From NCBI RefSeq assembly GCF_004307995.1, contig NZ_SIRE01000019.1, positions 156,130 through 220,129 on the forward strand: a stretch of 64,000 nucleotides of DNA, in the 5' to 3' direction. Shown one piece after another: positions 25,568 through 34,612 of this stretch. The notes below the pieces were generated by a model. That model did not search any database, had not been told where the DNA came from, and was given only the letters and a program-made list of their open reading frames with translations. The DNA comes from Paenibacillus thalictri (GTDB lineage: Bacteria > Bacillota > Bacilli > Paenibacillales > NBRC-103111). The stretch's first letter is position 1; every line of letters starts with the position of its first letter. Position numbers and translations under genes: made by a program.

Positions 25568-25711
25568 ATGGTTTTATTATTTCTTTTTCTTTCCGCCCTT
25601 TCTGTATATCTTTGCTACCGGTGCTACGAAACGGTACAAGTAGCATTATTTTTACTTGGCTTCTACTCGTGTATCTTTTGGCTCATCTTTGCCGCTAAAT
25701 GGATAACCGGA
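25568..25711 (+). CDS. small membrane protein, 47 residues
   Basis: ATG at 25568 with AAGGATG upstream (14 nt before the start, a loose spacing), 47 codons, TAA. The protein is almost wholly hydrophobic: helix 1 about residues 2-16, a short CYRCYETVQ turn, helix 2 about residues 24-43, ending AAKWITG. A TAATAT box lies at about 25530 and a perfect 13-bp hairpin terminator follows, so promoter, SD, ORF and terminator are all in place. No relative recognised. It is the only plus-strand gene in this part of the window. Confidence 0.5.
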
Positions 25712-25732
25712 TAACTTTAAGCATGAGCACGC

Positions 25733-25765
25733 AAAAGGCACCGTCGACATGGGACGGTGCCTTTT
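25733..25765. terminator. bidirectional terminator
   Basis: Perfect 13-bp stem AAAAGGCACCGTC / GACGGTGCCTTTT with a 7-nt loop; A-tract and T-tract on both sides let it work for the small plus-strand gene and for the minus-strand sulfatase ending at 25794. Confidence 0.9.
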
Positions 25766-25793
25766 CATATACACGATGATACGCGATGTGAAC

Positions 25794-27230
25794 TTATTTC
25801 ACAACCGGCAGCTGTCGTGCCGCCTCAGGCACCGGCCACCGCTCAGGCTCGGGAACGTCGACGGCTCTGCCCCATTTGGCAAGCAGATCATGATGTTCTC
25901 TTTTTTCTTGGTATTTCTCGACGATCGCCGGGATATCCCAAGACTGATTTAAATATGCTTGGAAGCGATCGGCAATATCCGCTCTGGACAAAATCAGATT
26001 GCTGGTTTCGTGCGGATCTTTCCCGATATGAAACAATTGGCTGTGCGCCTCATGAATGGCATAGGCCATATATTTCCAAGCCCCTTGGCGCAGCATACGG
26101 CCGGGAATCGGCTGCCCATCCAGTGTATAAATAAATTCACTGATGACCATTCTTTCTTCGTCTTCCGCTTGCTCTCCGGTCAGCATCCCCTTTAAGCTCT
26201 TGCCGTCCGGCCTCGGCGGCGTTTCCGATTGAGCGAAATCACATAAGGTCGGGCCTATATCCAAGATGCTGACAGCTTGCTCGACGGTTTTGCCGGCAGC
26301 GACGGTATCCCCTGCAAACAGCAGCGGAATTTTCGCCGACCCTTCGTAAAAGGTGCTTTTCCCGATAAGACCGTGTTCTCCCGCTTGCTCGCCATGGTCC
26401 GACATGTACGCAAACACGCCCTGCCGGCCGCTGCGCTGCAGATAAGCGTTCCAAGCCTCACGCACTTCGCCGACCTGCCGGTCGACGTTTTCGATCATGC
26501 CGTAATAGGCGGCTCGCAGTTGGATCAGGATATCCTCCGTTAATCCGTCATTCCTCATCCCCGACAAAATCGGATGATGATCCGGATACCGATAAGTTTC
26601 CGGAATATCGACGATTGCCTTATAATACGAATAAAGCTCCGGCGGGGCCACAAACGTATGGTGCGGGCCATAGGTGCCCACAACGATGCATTGCGGCTTT
26701 TCATGGTCGTTATTTAAATATTCCAATGCCGCTTGGATGACCGCTTTATCGTATTCCAGCACAGGCGAAGTTCCGCCGCCGATGATTTTCAAAGCCTGAT
26801 TGGCCATCGTCCCGACATAAGGCCCCAAATCACTGCGTGCAGCGCCGTATCTTCCCCAAAATAACGGGGTCAGTTCCCCCATAATACGTTTGGTAAACCC
26901 GTGCCGCTGATCCTCCCCCAGAAAATGCATACGGCCGCACAGCACCGTCTCATATCCTGCGGCCGCAATGCCATGCAGAAAGGTCGTTTGGTCGCAGCCG
27001 ACCGCACCTTCGTTGGTGTATACTCCCGTTTTTTCCGGCAGCTGACCGGTCAGCATGGCCACTCTGGAAGCAACGCAGATCGGCGCAGCCGTATAGGCCG
27101 CGTTCATCACCGTCCCTTCCTCCGCCAATCGATCCAAATGGGGCGTGCGGACAAGCGGATGTCCCGCAAATCCGGTGTAATTCGCGTGATGCTGGTCGCT
27201 TAGAAACAAAAAAATATCGGGTCTGCACAT
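25794..27230 (-). CDS. type I sulfatase (formylglycine-dependent)
   Basis: A 478-residue sulfatase of the alkaline-phosphatase superfamily. The metal-binding start is FLFLSDQHHANYTG, and the formylglycine motif is C-V-A-S-R in PICVASRVAMLTG (Cys at about residue 53), so it needs conversion by a maturase not found in the window. Other metal ligands are in YMSDHGEQAGEHGL. No signal peptide, so it acts in the cytoplasm. SD AGGAGG precedes the ATG at 27230. It is the last gene behind two importer permeases, expected to desulfate the imported sugar. Confidence 0.9.
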   Translation of the reverse strand: MCRPDIFLFLSDQHHANYTGFAGHPLVRTPHLDRLAEEGTVMNAAYTAAPICVASRVAMLTGQLPEKTGVYTNEGAVGCDQTTFLHGIAAAGYETVLCGRMHFLGEDQRHGFTKRIMGELTPLFWGRYGAARSDLGPYVGTMANQALKIIGGGTSPVLEYDKAVIQAALEYLNNDHEKPQCIVVGTYGPHHTFVAPPELYSYYKAIVDIPETYRYPDHHPILSGMRNDGLTEDILIQLRAAYYGMIENVDRQVGEVREAWNAYLQRSGRQGVFAYMSDHGEQAGEHGLIGKSTFYEGSAKIPLLFAGDTVAAGKTVEQAVSILDIGPTLCDFAQSETPPRPDGKSLKGMLTGEQAEDEERMVISEFIYTLDGQPIPGRMLRQGAWKYMAYAIHEAHSQLFHIGKDPHETSNLILSRADIADRFQAYLNQSWDIPAIVEKYQEKREHHDLLAKWGRAVDVPEPERWPVPEAARQLPVVK

Positions 27231-27257
27231 ATGCCGCTTCCTCCTATCGTTTGAATA

Positions 27258-28127
27258 TCAGCCTTTAACCGAACCTAACATCATACCTTTGTTGAAATAT
27301 TTCTGCAAAAACGGATAAACGACAAGCAGCGGAAGCGCGGTGATGATAACAGCCGCCATCTTTACGGCCGGCGTATAACGGAAACCTCCCGAATCCGTCT
27401 CCATCGCCGTGGAATTTTCCATCAGCATTTGACGCAAATAAACCTGCAGCGGCCAATCGGCCGAATCGTTCAAGAACAAGATCGCAAAGAAATACGTGTT
27501 CCAATTAAAAACGGCATAAAATAAAGTGAAGGTGGCAATCGACGGCATCGACAACGGAAGGACGATGCGCCATAACAATCTCCATTCGGAGCATCCATCG
27601 ATGCGCGCCGCTTCTTCCAGCTCGGACGGAATCGACTGAAAAAAACTTCTCATCACGATCAGGTTAAAAGGAGCGATTGCCGTGTTGAGGTACAAAGCCC
27701 AATAGCTGTTGATGAGTCCCAGCTCTTTGACTACAAGATAGGTTGGAATCATCCCCCCGGCAAAAATCATCGTAAACAAGACCAGGAAATTCAGCACCCG
27801 CCGTCCCTTAAGCCAGCTTTTGGACAAGCCGTAAGCCATCAGGCTGGTGAGCGTAATGTTAATCGCTGTACCGACAACCGTAATCGTCACGGCATTGCCG
27901 AAAGCTTGGGTAAAATTCCGGTTACTTAATAAATATCCGTAAGCCTCCGCCGTCCATTCCTTAGGGATTAAAAAAAATCCGCGGCTGACAAATTCGTGCT
28001 CGGTTGCAAAGGAACTTGCAACAACGTAGATGAATGGAGCGAGAATACACAGCAAAGCGATCAGCAGCACGCCGTATAGGATCGATATAAACAGCGGATC
28101 TTTCCCTCGCGAATCAAACGTGTTCAT
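27258..28127 (-). CDS. ABC importer permease, YtcP/LplC type
   Basis: A 289-residue permease of the LplC/YtcP group. The EAA loop is EAARIDGCSEWRLLWRIVLP, and the C-terminal YPFLQKYFNKGMMLGSVKG ending is the hallmark of the group. The ATG at 28127 follows GAGGGGG and lies right beside the upstream permease stop (28129). Its binding protein is at 33044 and was separated from it by the OYE/Lrp segment and the sulfatases. Six predicted membrane helices. Confidence 0.92.
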   Translation of the reverse strand: MNTFDSRGKDPLFISILYGVLLIALLCILAPFIYVVASSFATEHEFVSRGFFLIPKEWTAEAYGYLLSNRNFTQAFGNAVTITVVGTAINITLTSLMAYGLSKSWLKGRRVLNFLVLFTMIFAGGMIPTYLVVKELGLINSYWALYLNTAIAPFNLIVMRSFFQSIPSELEEAARIDGCSEWRLLWRIVLPLSMPSIATFTLFYAVFNWNTYFFAILFLNDSADWPLQVYLRQMLMENSTAMETDSGGFRYTPAVKMAAVIITALPLLVVYPFLQKYFNKGMMLGSVKG

Positions 28128-28128
28128 G

Positions 28129-29085
28129 TCAGTAAACCCCCTCTTCTCCGGTTTTTTTGGACCATCGATTCGCAATCATGATCAGTACCAACCCGATCAC
28201 CGATTTAAACAGCCCCACCGCCGTCGTATAGCTGAATTCTCCTTGCAGCACGCCGGTGCGGTACACATACGTATCGAACACGTCGGAGACGGACAAATTC
28301 AAGGAGTTTTGCAGCAAATAAATATGCTCGAACCCGATATCCATCACATGACCGAGCCGCAGTATAAATAAAATAATGATCGTTGATCTCAGCGCCGGCA
28401 GCGTAACGTGCCACATTTGCTTCCAGCGGTTTGCCCCGTCGACGACGGCCGCCTCATATAACGTAGGGTCCACGGAAGCCAGCGCCGCAAGGAAAATCAC
28501 CGCGTTCCAGCCCGCTTCTTTCCATACATTTTGAAGCACATACAAGATGCGGAAATAGTCCGGATCGGTCATGATCTCAAGCCGGGCCAATCCCGAACTG
28601 GCCAGCGCCTTATTGACCGCCCCCTCCTGCGTCGCGAACAAAACGATCGTAATGCCGACGACAACGACCCACGACAGGAAATGCGGCATGTAAATCGCGG
28701 TTTGGACGAATTTTTTGAACCACTGCATCCGCACTTCATTTAAGACAACGGCAATCAGAATCGGCGCCGGAAAAAATAAAAATAAATTCAATGCGCTTAA
28801 AATTAACGTGTTGCCGAGCAAGCTCCAAAAATCCGCTTCCCCAAACAACCTCTCAAAGTGAGCGAAGCCCACCCACTCGCTGCCGGTAATTCCGGCAAAC
28901 GGATTATAATCCTGAAATGCAATAACGATGCCGCCCATCGGCAAATAACGGAAGATGAGAAAAAACAGCAATCCCGGTATAACCATCACATATAACGGAA
29001 ACCCTCGCTTCCATTCTTTCCATGCGCTTTTTTGCAACGCCCCCGTTGGTGCCGCCGCAACTTGAACTACGGACTCCTGCTGCAC
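28129..29085 (-). CDS. ABC importer permease, LplB/YteP type
   Basis: A 318-residue LplB-type permease. The EAA loop is EAAVVDGANRWKQMWHVTLP; FFLIFRYLPMGGIVIAFQDY and the IYMPHFLSWVVVV segment are group hallmarks. I place the start at the GTG at 29085 because AGGAGGGG lies 6 nt upstream; the ATG at 29118 has no SD and would fall on the predicted transcription start of the promoter at 29125-29171. The operon runs permease, permease, sulfatase. It is regulated, by inference, by the AraC-type response regulator at 36461. Confidence 0.88.
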   Translation of the reverse strand: MQQESVVQVAAAPTGALQKSAWKEWKRGFPLYVMVIPGLLFFLIFRYLPMGGIVIAFQDYNPFAGITGSEWVGFAHFERLFGEADFWSLLGNTLILSALNLFLFFPAPILIAVVLNEVRMQWFKKFVQTAIYMPHFLSWVVVVGITIVLFATQEGAVNKALASSGLARLEIMTDPDYFRILYVLQNVWKEAGWNAVIFLAALASVDPTLYEAAVVDGANRWKQMWHVTLPALRSTIIILFILRLGHVMDIGFEHIYLLQNSLNLSVSDVFDTYVYRTGVLQGEFSYTTAVGLFKSVIGLVLIMIANRWSKKTGEEGVY

Positions 29086-29124
29086 GTTTAACCCCTCCTG
29101 CAAATCCTTATTTGACATGGTTTT

Positions 29125-29171
29125 ATCTTAAGGGCATCACTCCCCATTGTCGTTACACAATCGTCTGATTT
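29125..29171 (-). promoter_or_regulatory. operator/promoter 1 of the sulfatase regulon
   Basis: Minus strand: 21-bp motif AAATCAGACGATTGTGTAACG (29151-29171), then TAAGAT beginning 21 nt after the motif's last base (29125-29130). No good -35, so activation by a regulator bound over the -35 region is expected. Same layout at 32933, 34613 and 38996. Confidence 0.65.
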
Positions 29172-29230
29172 CCTATACTGGGTTTGTACGGTTATTCAAC
29201 TGCAAAAAAGGTGAACTATTCTCCGACAAA

Positions 29231-29256
29231 CGGAAAAAGGACGAGCAAGCTCGTCC
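29231..29256 (-). terminator. terminator of the OYE-family gene
   Basis: Perfect stem GGACGAGC / GCTCGTCC with a 2-nt AA loop (29239-29256) followed on the minus strand by TTTTTCCG. Confidence 0.8.
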
Positions 29257-29281
29257 GACTCATTGTATGGCGACTATGTTC

Positions 29282-30259
29282 TTATTGGGCAAGCAAGTAT
29301 TCAGCAAAGTCCGGATCCTCCAGCAGGGGAGTGCCGATAGCTATACAGTCGGCAAGTCGATCATCAAGGATGCGCTCTGCAAGACTGCGGCTATGGATTT
29401 TGCCCACGGCAATGACCGGAATTTGAAAATGCGGCTTGATCGCCGCCGCGTGCGGCAGCTGGTAAGCCGGGTAAACGTCATTGGGACGCAGCGGAAGAAG
29501 TCCGCCGCTGGAGACATGAATCGCGTCCAGCTGCGGCTCAAGCGGCTTCAGCATTCGCGCCCACTCCTCCGGAGTAAGTCCTCCCGCGCAATAGTCCGTT
29601 GCGGAAATTCGCACGATCACCGGATAGTTCCGTCCTACCTCTCCCCGAACCGCATGAAGAACCTCCTTCAACAATCTCGCCCTGTTCTCGGTGCTTCCGC
29701 CATAGGCATCTTCCCGTGCGTTGGATAAGGGCGAAGCGAACTGATGAAGAAGAAAGCCGTGGGCCGCGTGAAGCTCGATTCCGTCAAATCCTGCCTCCAA
29801 GCTGCGCTTTGCCGCCGTTCGATAGTCCCCGATAACTCTGTCGATGCCTTCCGATGTAAGCGCAGCGGGTGTTCCGTAATGATCGTCGAACGCAATCGCG
29901 CTTGGCGCAATCAACGAGCGGGTTACCTGGGGCGAAGATTTTCTGCCTCCGTGCGACAGTTGTACGAAAATCGGCGTCCCCTGCTCGTGAACGGCATTTG
30001 TCATTTTCTTTAGCGGCTCCACGTGGCGATCCGTGAAAATGCCGATATCGTTCTCCCACAGTCTCCCGTTGGGCGATACGGCAGTGGATTCAGCGATCAC
30101 AAGCCCCACATGGCGCGCCCTCCGGCCGTAAAATTCAATGTGATGGCTGACGGCAAAAGCTTCGGAAGTTCCCTTGTACTGCTGCATCGGCGCCATAACC
30201 AACCGGTTCCTGAGGGTGACTCCGCCCAACGTTATCGGGGCATGCAGACTTATTGTCAT
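29282..30259 (-). CDS. Old Yellow Enzyme family NADH:flavin oxidoreductase (YqjM-like)
   Basis: A 325-residue FMN-dependent TIM-barrel oxidoreductase. Landmarks: NRLVMAPMQQYKG at the start, VQLSHGGRKS, ELHAAHGFLLHQF and SPLSNAREDAYGGSTENRARL. It reduces activated alkenes or acts on 2-enoyl substrates. The ATG at 30259 follows AAAGGAG. It is divergent from the truncated Lrp gene across an AT-rich 147-bp gap. It interrupts the sulfatase/importer set and probably arrived with the Lrp gene as one piece. Confidence 0.88.
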   Translation of the reverse strand: MTISLHAPITLGGVTLRNRLVMAPMQQYKGTSEAFAVSHHIEFYGRRARHVGLVIAESTAVSPNGRLWENDIGIFTDRHVEPLKKMTNAVHEQGTPIFVQLSHGGRKSSPQVTRSLIAPSAIAFDDHYGTPAALTSEGIDRVIGDYRTAAKRSLEAGFDGIELHAAHGFLLHQFASPLSNAREDAYGGSTENRARLLKEVLHAVRGEVGRNYPVIVRISATDYCAGGLTPEEWARMLKPLEPQLDAIHVSSGGLLPLRPNDVYPAYQLPHAAAIKPHFQIPVIAVGKIHSRSLAERILDDRLADCIAIGTPLLEDPDFAEYLLAQ

Positions 30260-30406
30260 CTTGTATTCTCCTTTGTGTTGGAATACGATCATTTTATAAT
30301 GGAAAATTGCATATTGACATATTATTATTAAGTATATACACCAATTCAACCTTATTAATTAAACTAATATTAATAATCAACCTAATTATTTAAGGAGGAA
30401 ATAATA

Positions 30407-30766
30407 ATGGATCAAGTCGATGTAAAAATGCTCGAATTATTGCATGAGAATGCGCGGATACCCGTCGCCGAAATGAGCAGACAAATCAATATGTCTCAGC
30501 CGGCCTTAACGGAAAGACTTCGCAAGCTGGAAGACCAGGGCACGATCTCCGGCTATCGCGTACAACTTTCTCCGCCTAAGCTTGGCATGCATTCCTCCGC
30601 TTTTGTACTGTTCCGGACGAACCGCTGTCCCGATTTCATTGCTTTTTGCGAGAAATCTCCAGTGGTCATCGATCTGCTCCGGATCCGTGACGGCTGGAAG
30701 TACCGTGTCCGGACTGTAATGGTTTCGAATCATGTCTCCCCACATGCTGCTTTCGTGCGTCAATAG
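30407..30766 (+). pseudogene. truncated Lrp/AsnC family regulator
   Basis: The N-terminal HTH (MDQVDVKMLELLHENARIPV, EMSRQINMSQPALTERLRKLE) and the first strand of the RAM domain are intact to about residue 95 (KSPVVIDLLRI). Beyond about 30690 the reading frame simply follows the antisense of the truncated sulfatase and stops at 30766; the second half of the effector domain (usually to about 150 residues) is gone. SD AAGGAGG precedes the ATG at 30407. It likely once controlled the divergent OYE gene. It may still bind DNA but cannot form the normal octamer. Confidence 0.75.
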
Positions 30767-31231
30767 ATGATTAAATACGGCGAAGAATGGCTGTCCCGGC
30801 TCGCGGTGGCGCCAATGTGCCTGTTTCCCGTCTTCGTCCCATGCGGTTAGTGGTGACGGAAACTGGTAGTCCGTCTTGAAATTGTTCGTGCAAAAATATC
30901 CGTCCGCCCGCAAATATTCGGTAAACGTCTTCACATAAGCGGGCGGCACCGCATAATAAGGCGTCGGCAGCTCCGGCGTATGTTTATTGACGTGTTCAGT
31001 GCGCATATGTTGTGCCCCGATCGACGTCGGGTACATGCCGGTAATAATCGCGGAGCGGCTGGGAGAGCACACGCCCGCCGTAGAAAATGCATTCGGGTAT
31101 ATCGTGCCTTCCGCCGCCAGATTGTCGATGTGAGGGGTCCGCGCCAGCGGATCCCCATAACAGCCGAATCTCGGGCTCGTATCCTCCAGCGAGATCCATA
31201 ATATATTTGGTCTTACCACATTGCTTTTCAT
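30690..31231 (-). pseudogene. truncated type I sulfatase
   Basis: Only the first 180 or so residues of a sulfatase: WISLEDTSPRFGCYG metal site, formylglycine motif C-S-P-S-R in GVCSPSRSAIITGMYP, and PFFAVFNHLLTHESSMW. After RNHYSPDTV the frame passes into antisense of the Lrp gene at about 30690 and stays open to 30506 by chance. The second half, with the DHG metal site, is missing (family length 450-550). The ATG at 31231 has AAGGAGGG 10 nt upstream. Inactive by all signs. Confidence 0.8.
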
Positions 31232-31332
31232 CCCGATCCATCCCTCCTTGAATCCTGGTACATTCCTTTTGGAGCCTCTTCCATCTCCTCCATATACCCG
31301 TGTGCCTGTATCCCGATCCATCCCTCCTTGAA
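31231..31332. repeat. 22-bp direct repeat around the truncated sulfatase start
   Basis: TCCCGATCCATCCCTCCTTGAA occurs at 31231-31252 and again at 31311-31332, 80 bp apart. On the minus strand the repeat contains the SD AAGGAGGG of the truncated sulfatase. The second copy overlaps the predicted 3' end region of the upstream sulfatase gene. Probably a local duplication. Confidence 0.7.
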
Positions 31333-31335
31333 ACG

Positions 31336-32886
31336 TCACTTCCCGGCCATTTTCGCTCCGATCTTGGCTTGCATGCGCCCGAGCACTGGAGCTTTCGGCT
31401 CCGCCGGAAACTCCTCCGGATGCCTGCGCACCAGCTCGGGTACAAGATGCCCTCTGCCCGTCTCTTCAAGCCGCTTGGTATATTCCTGCAGGTAACCCCG
31501 GGCATGGAACGGACCGCCTTCCCGAATAACGGTCCATAACGGATCGACGGCATCGCTGTTGAGGCGCATCATGTTGTCGTGCCACTGATTTAAATAATAA
31601 ACCGCTTCGTGGCAAATTGCTATATGTTGTGCCGCCACATTAAACTGCTCTTTTGGATCCTCGGCCAAATTGTACAGCATCTCCTCGTCAAACAAATGGA
31701 AGCCGTCATGGTAAGTACGTATATACATCCAGTCGCGGAAGCGGACGGACCGCTGCGCAACGTGTGCGCATTGAGAAACGACCACATAATCGCGCCCGCA
31801 ATCGGTTCCTTCTTTAAGCGCCGGGGCGTAGCTCCGCCCGTGCCAATCGGGAATCGGCGGACAATCCAGCATCTCCGCAAGCGTCGGCAGCAAATCAAGG
31901 TGGTAATGCAAACCGCCGTCGACGCTTCCCTGCTGCATGCCCGGCCAGCGGATAATCATCGGAATCCGGCAGGTGCCTTGGTCGGCGGTAGCATGTTCTC
32001 CGTAGATGCCGAGCTGGCCCATATTTTCCCCGTGATCCGCAGATATGATGACGATTAGATCGTCCATAACGCCTTGCTCTTCCAGCGCCGCAAACAAACG
32101 GCCTAGATGCTCATCCATATAACGGATGCCGCAGTCATATCCGTCGATCATCGTTCTCATCGCATCCATATCCGGTATATCGCCCGGATGACGCGGGAAA
32201 TTCGGGTTTGTCTCATTGTTGTATTTTTTATTCCGGTGGTCGATATTCAGCTCATGCACGCTATGAGAGCCAACCATCGTCTTATGTCTTTCCAGCACCT
32301 CTTCAGTCAGCCAGTCGGGGAGCGGTTCATGCTCGAACGGATTGCCGAATTCCATCGGCGCGCGGTAAGGCGTATGCGGATCCCAATAATTAATGTACAG
32401 GAACCAGTTGTCCCGGCTGGCGTTGCGCGCTACCCAATCGAGCGCCGCCGGCGTTACGTGTTCGGCGGATTCGTTGCCGTATCTGCCCGTATTCATGATT
32501 TCGTTAAAGCCCGCGTAGAAATGAAAGGTTGAATGTCTCTGGGCAAAAGGACTGATTAACACCGTATGCAGATCAGCCCCAAGATTCAGGAACGACGGAA
32601 GCGCTCCTCCCCGGGTCAGCTTGCCCATCAGCTCGCGTTCGGTGCCTTCCAGCTTCATATCTCCGGCTGTCCCGCCGTGACCTACAAGACCGTTGACGAT
32701 GCCGAATTTGCCGCTCATCAGCGCTGTCCGGGACGGGGCGCACGGGGCGTCGGACGTATAATAATTGGTAAACCGCACGCCTTCCGCCGCCATGCGGTCG
32801 ATATTCGGCGAAGTGTTCCGGTGATAACCGTAACATCCCAAATGATCCGGGCTGGTTGAATCCAAATCCAGAAACAATATTCTCAT
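31336..32886 (-). CDS. type I sulfatase (formylglycine-dependent)
   Basis: A 516-residue sulfatase: FLDLDSTSPDHLGCYGY metal site, formylglycine motif C-A-P-S-R in DAPCAPSRTALMSG (Cys at about residue 52), and the distal metal site IISADHGENMGQLGIYGEH. The start at 32886 (MRILF) has GGAGCTGAG upstream; a longer frame to 33123 crosses the terminator and operator of the neighbour and is not used. No signal peptide. It is transcribed from operator/promoter 2 (32933-32979). Length and domain order are normal for the family; the sulfated substrate is unknown. Confidence 0.9.
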   Translation of the reverse strand: MRILFLDLDSTSPDHLGCYGYHRNTSPNIDRMAAEGVRFTNYYTSDAPCAPSRTALMSGKFGIVNGLVGHGGTAGDMKLEGTERELMGKLTRGGALPSFLNLGADLHTVLISPFAQRHSTFHFYAGFNEIMNTGRYGNESAEHVTPAALDWVARNASRDNWFLYINYWDPHTPYRAPMEFGNPFEHEPLPDWLTEEVLERHKTMVGSHSVHELNIDHRNKKYNNETNPNFPRHPGDIPDMDAMRTMIDGYDCGIRYMDEHLGRLFAALEEQGVMDDLIVIISADHGENMGQLGIYGEHATADQGTCRIPMIIRWPGMQQGSVDGGLHYHLDLLPTLAEMLDCPPIPDWHGRSYAPALKEGTDCGRDYVVVSQCAHVAQRSVRFRDWMYIRTYHDGFHLFDEEMLYNLAEDPKEQFNVAAQHIAICHEAVYYLNQWHDNMMRLNSDAVDPLWTVIREGGPFHARGYLQEYTKRLEETGRGHLVPELVRRHPEEFPAEPKAPVLGRMQAKIGAKMAGK

Positions 32887-32932
32887 CGGTTGTCTCAGCT
32901 CCATAACATAAATTTTTTCAGCATACAGCATG

Positions 32933-32979
32933 ATCATAAAGGCTGAACAAGCCGAAGTCGTTATCCGATCGTCTGATTT
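32933..32979 (-). promoter_or_regulatory. operator/promoter 2 of the sulfatase regulon
   Basis: Minus strand: AAATCAGACGATCGGATAACG (32959-32979), then TATGAT starting 21 nt further (32933-32938), about 50 bp before the sulfatase start. Confidence 0.65.
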
Positions 32980-32983
32980 GCGA

Positions 32984-33033
32984 TACAAAAATCCCCGAGT
33001 CCGCGTGCGTACCGCCTGCAGATTCGGGGATTT
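32984..33033 (-). terminator. terminator of the second binding-protein gene
   Basis: Stem AAATCCCCGA / TCGGGGATTT (10 bp, outer arms 32989-32998 and 33024-33033) with a long internal loop that also pairs partly; minus-strand T-tract TTTTTG follows. It lies directly before operator 2. Confidence 0.8.
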
Positions 33034-33043
33034 CACGAAACCG

Positions 33044-34570
33044 TTATTCCGTGTAAGATTTATTGATTTCTTCGGCAATTTTGCTGCCGCCGTTCGCCAG
33101 CCAGTCCTGGGACGCTTTTTCAATCGCGGATACTGGTTCGCGGCCCATAATGATTTTGGACACCGTCTCCATAAATTTAATGTTCAGATTGGCTCCCGCG
33201 CGGTTTAACGTATCGGATTCGAGCCCTGCTCCTTTATTCGGCCATTTGTGCTTTTCATTATTGGCAAACATGTCGCGGATCATCTTATGTTGGGCAGGGT
33301 CTTCCCACTTGTACATTTGGATGCTCGGGTCAAACGGGCGGAATATCCAGTTGTTAAGCAGATTTTGGCGATCCTTGTCCGCCGCCTCCAGCTTCTCATA
33401 TTTATCTGCGGATATCTTTTTGTAATGAACGCCTTCAATTCCGTGCTTGATGAAATCCGAGCCCTCCGGGGACAGGAAATAATCTAGGATCATCAAGATA
33501 CGGCGCTGCTTCTTCGGATCGATTTTGGCGTTAATGACATTTTTGTCGAGCATGTCCAAGTTTTGCGTCCCGGTCAAGCCTGTAGGCCCTTTGGGCGGAT
33601 CGATAGCGGTGATTACGGCCTCCGGCGCCAGCTTTTTGGTAGCGTTCAAATGATTGTTCCAATCGTTAGGATTGAGGTAAGCAAAGCCGACTTTGTTGCC
33701 CTCGAACTTCTCCACCGTCGACCTGACTTTGTTCACGCCGAAGTCTTTATCAAGTACGCCCTCGTTATAAGCTTTGTTCATGAAGGTCAGAAACTGCTTC
33801 CATTCCTCCACTTGCGTCTGGTAAGGAATCAATTTGCCGTTTTCTTCCTTCCATTGGTTGGCTAAGCCAAAGCCGGCCATGAGGAATTCAATGTCGCGAA
33901 TCGTATTGGTCGTCGTTTCGATATAAAACGAAAACCCGGTCGTATCCTGCTTCCCGTTGCCGTCGGGATCCTTGGCAGCAAACGCCTTCGCAACTTCATA
34001 AAACTCGTCGATCGTTTTAGGCTGCGGCAATCCCAGCTTTTTCAGCCAATCTTCCCGTACGGATAACGTATCTCTGGATTGTGTCAAATAATAAGGAAAA
34101 CCCAGCACCTTGCCTTTCGGGTTCAAAGGATTAAGCGCGTCCTTCGGAATTTTTGCCAAATTCGGATATTCATTTAACATCGGTGCCGCATCCAAAAATA
34201 AACCTTGCTTCTTCCATTTGTTAAATTCGGGACTTAGGACCAGAAACATGTCGGGAAAATCATTGGACGCCGCCAGCACGTTCAGCTTCTCTTTATAATT
34301 GGCGGCAGGCACCCATTGGATTTTCAAATCTACGTTGAACTTTTTGTTCAGTTCCTTAATCATCGGGTGATCGTCCGGCCAGCCGCCGCCTTGATACGAA
34401 CGCGCCATCCAGGTTATGGACAATTTTTCGTTCAAATCGGCGTTTGCTGCGGTCTTTTCGCCGGCCTTTGGGGCGGATGCATTGCCTGCTGCGGCATCCG
34501 GCTTGGAGCAGCCGATAACGCTGCCTGCCGAAAGCAATAGAGCACACGCAACCAATAGATTCTTTTTCAT
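33044..34570 (-). CDS. ABC importer solute-binding lipoprotein, LplA/YtcQ type
   Basis: A 508-residue binding protein. Lipobox VIGC (Cys21), then the mature domain with MARSYQGGGWPDDHPMIKEL, DPDGNGKQDTTGFSF (a calcium-like loop common in LplA) and EGVHYKKIS. It belongs with the LplB/LplC permeases at 27258-29085 although 4 kb now separate them. It has its own operator/promoter (34613-34660) and its own terminator. The size and long C-terminal part suggest an oligosaccharide ligand; with four sulfatases near, perhaps a sulfated one (inference). Confidence 0.9.
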   Translation of the reverse strand: MKKNLLVACALLLSAGSVIGCSKPDAAAGNASAPKAGEKTAANADLNEKLSITWMARSYQGGGWPDDHPMIKELNKKFNVDLKIQWVPAANYKEKLNVLAASNDFPDMFLVLSPEFNKWKKQGLFLDAAPMLNEYPNLAKIPKDALNPLNPKGKVLGFPYYLTQSRDTLSVREDWLKKLGLPQPKTIDEFYEVAKAFAAKDPDGNGKQDTTGFSFYIETTTNTIRDIEFLMAGFGLANQWKEENGKLIPYQTQVEEWKQFLTFMNKAYNEGVLDKDFGVNKVRSTVEKFEGNKVGFAYLNPNDWNNHLNATKKLAPEAVITAIDPPKGPTGLTGTQNLDMLDKNVINAKIDPKKQRRILMILDYFLSPEGSDFIKHGIEGVHYKKISADKYEKLEAADKDRQNLLNNWIFRPFDPSIQMYKWEDPAQHKMIRDMFANNEKHKWPNKGAGLESDTLNRAGANLNIKFMETVSKIIMGREPVSAIEKASQDWLANGGSKIAEEINKSYTE

Positions 34571-34612
34571 AATGTTCCCCTTTCACTTGCAGTATTGTGA
34601 TGGTTCTTACTT

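Noticed and set aside
30506..31339. Complete 277-residue sulfatase
   Set aside because: The last 60 or so residues are antisense of the Lrp gene and the second metal site is missing.
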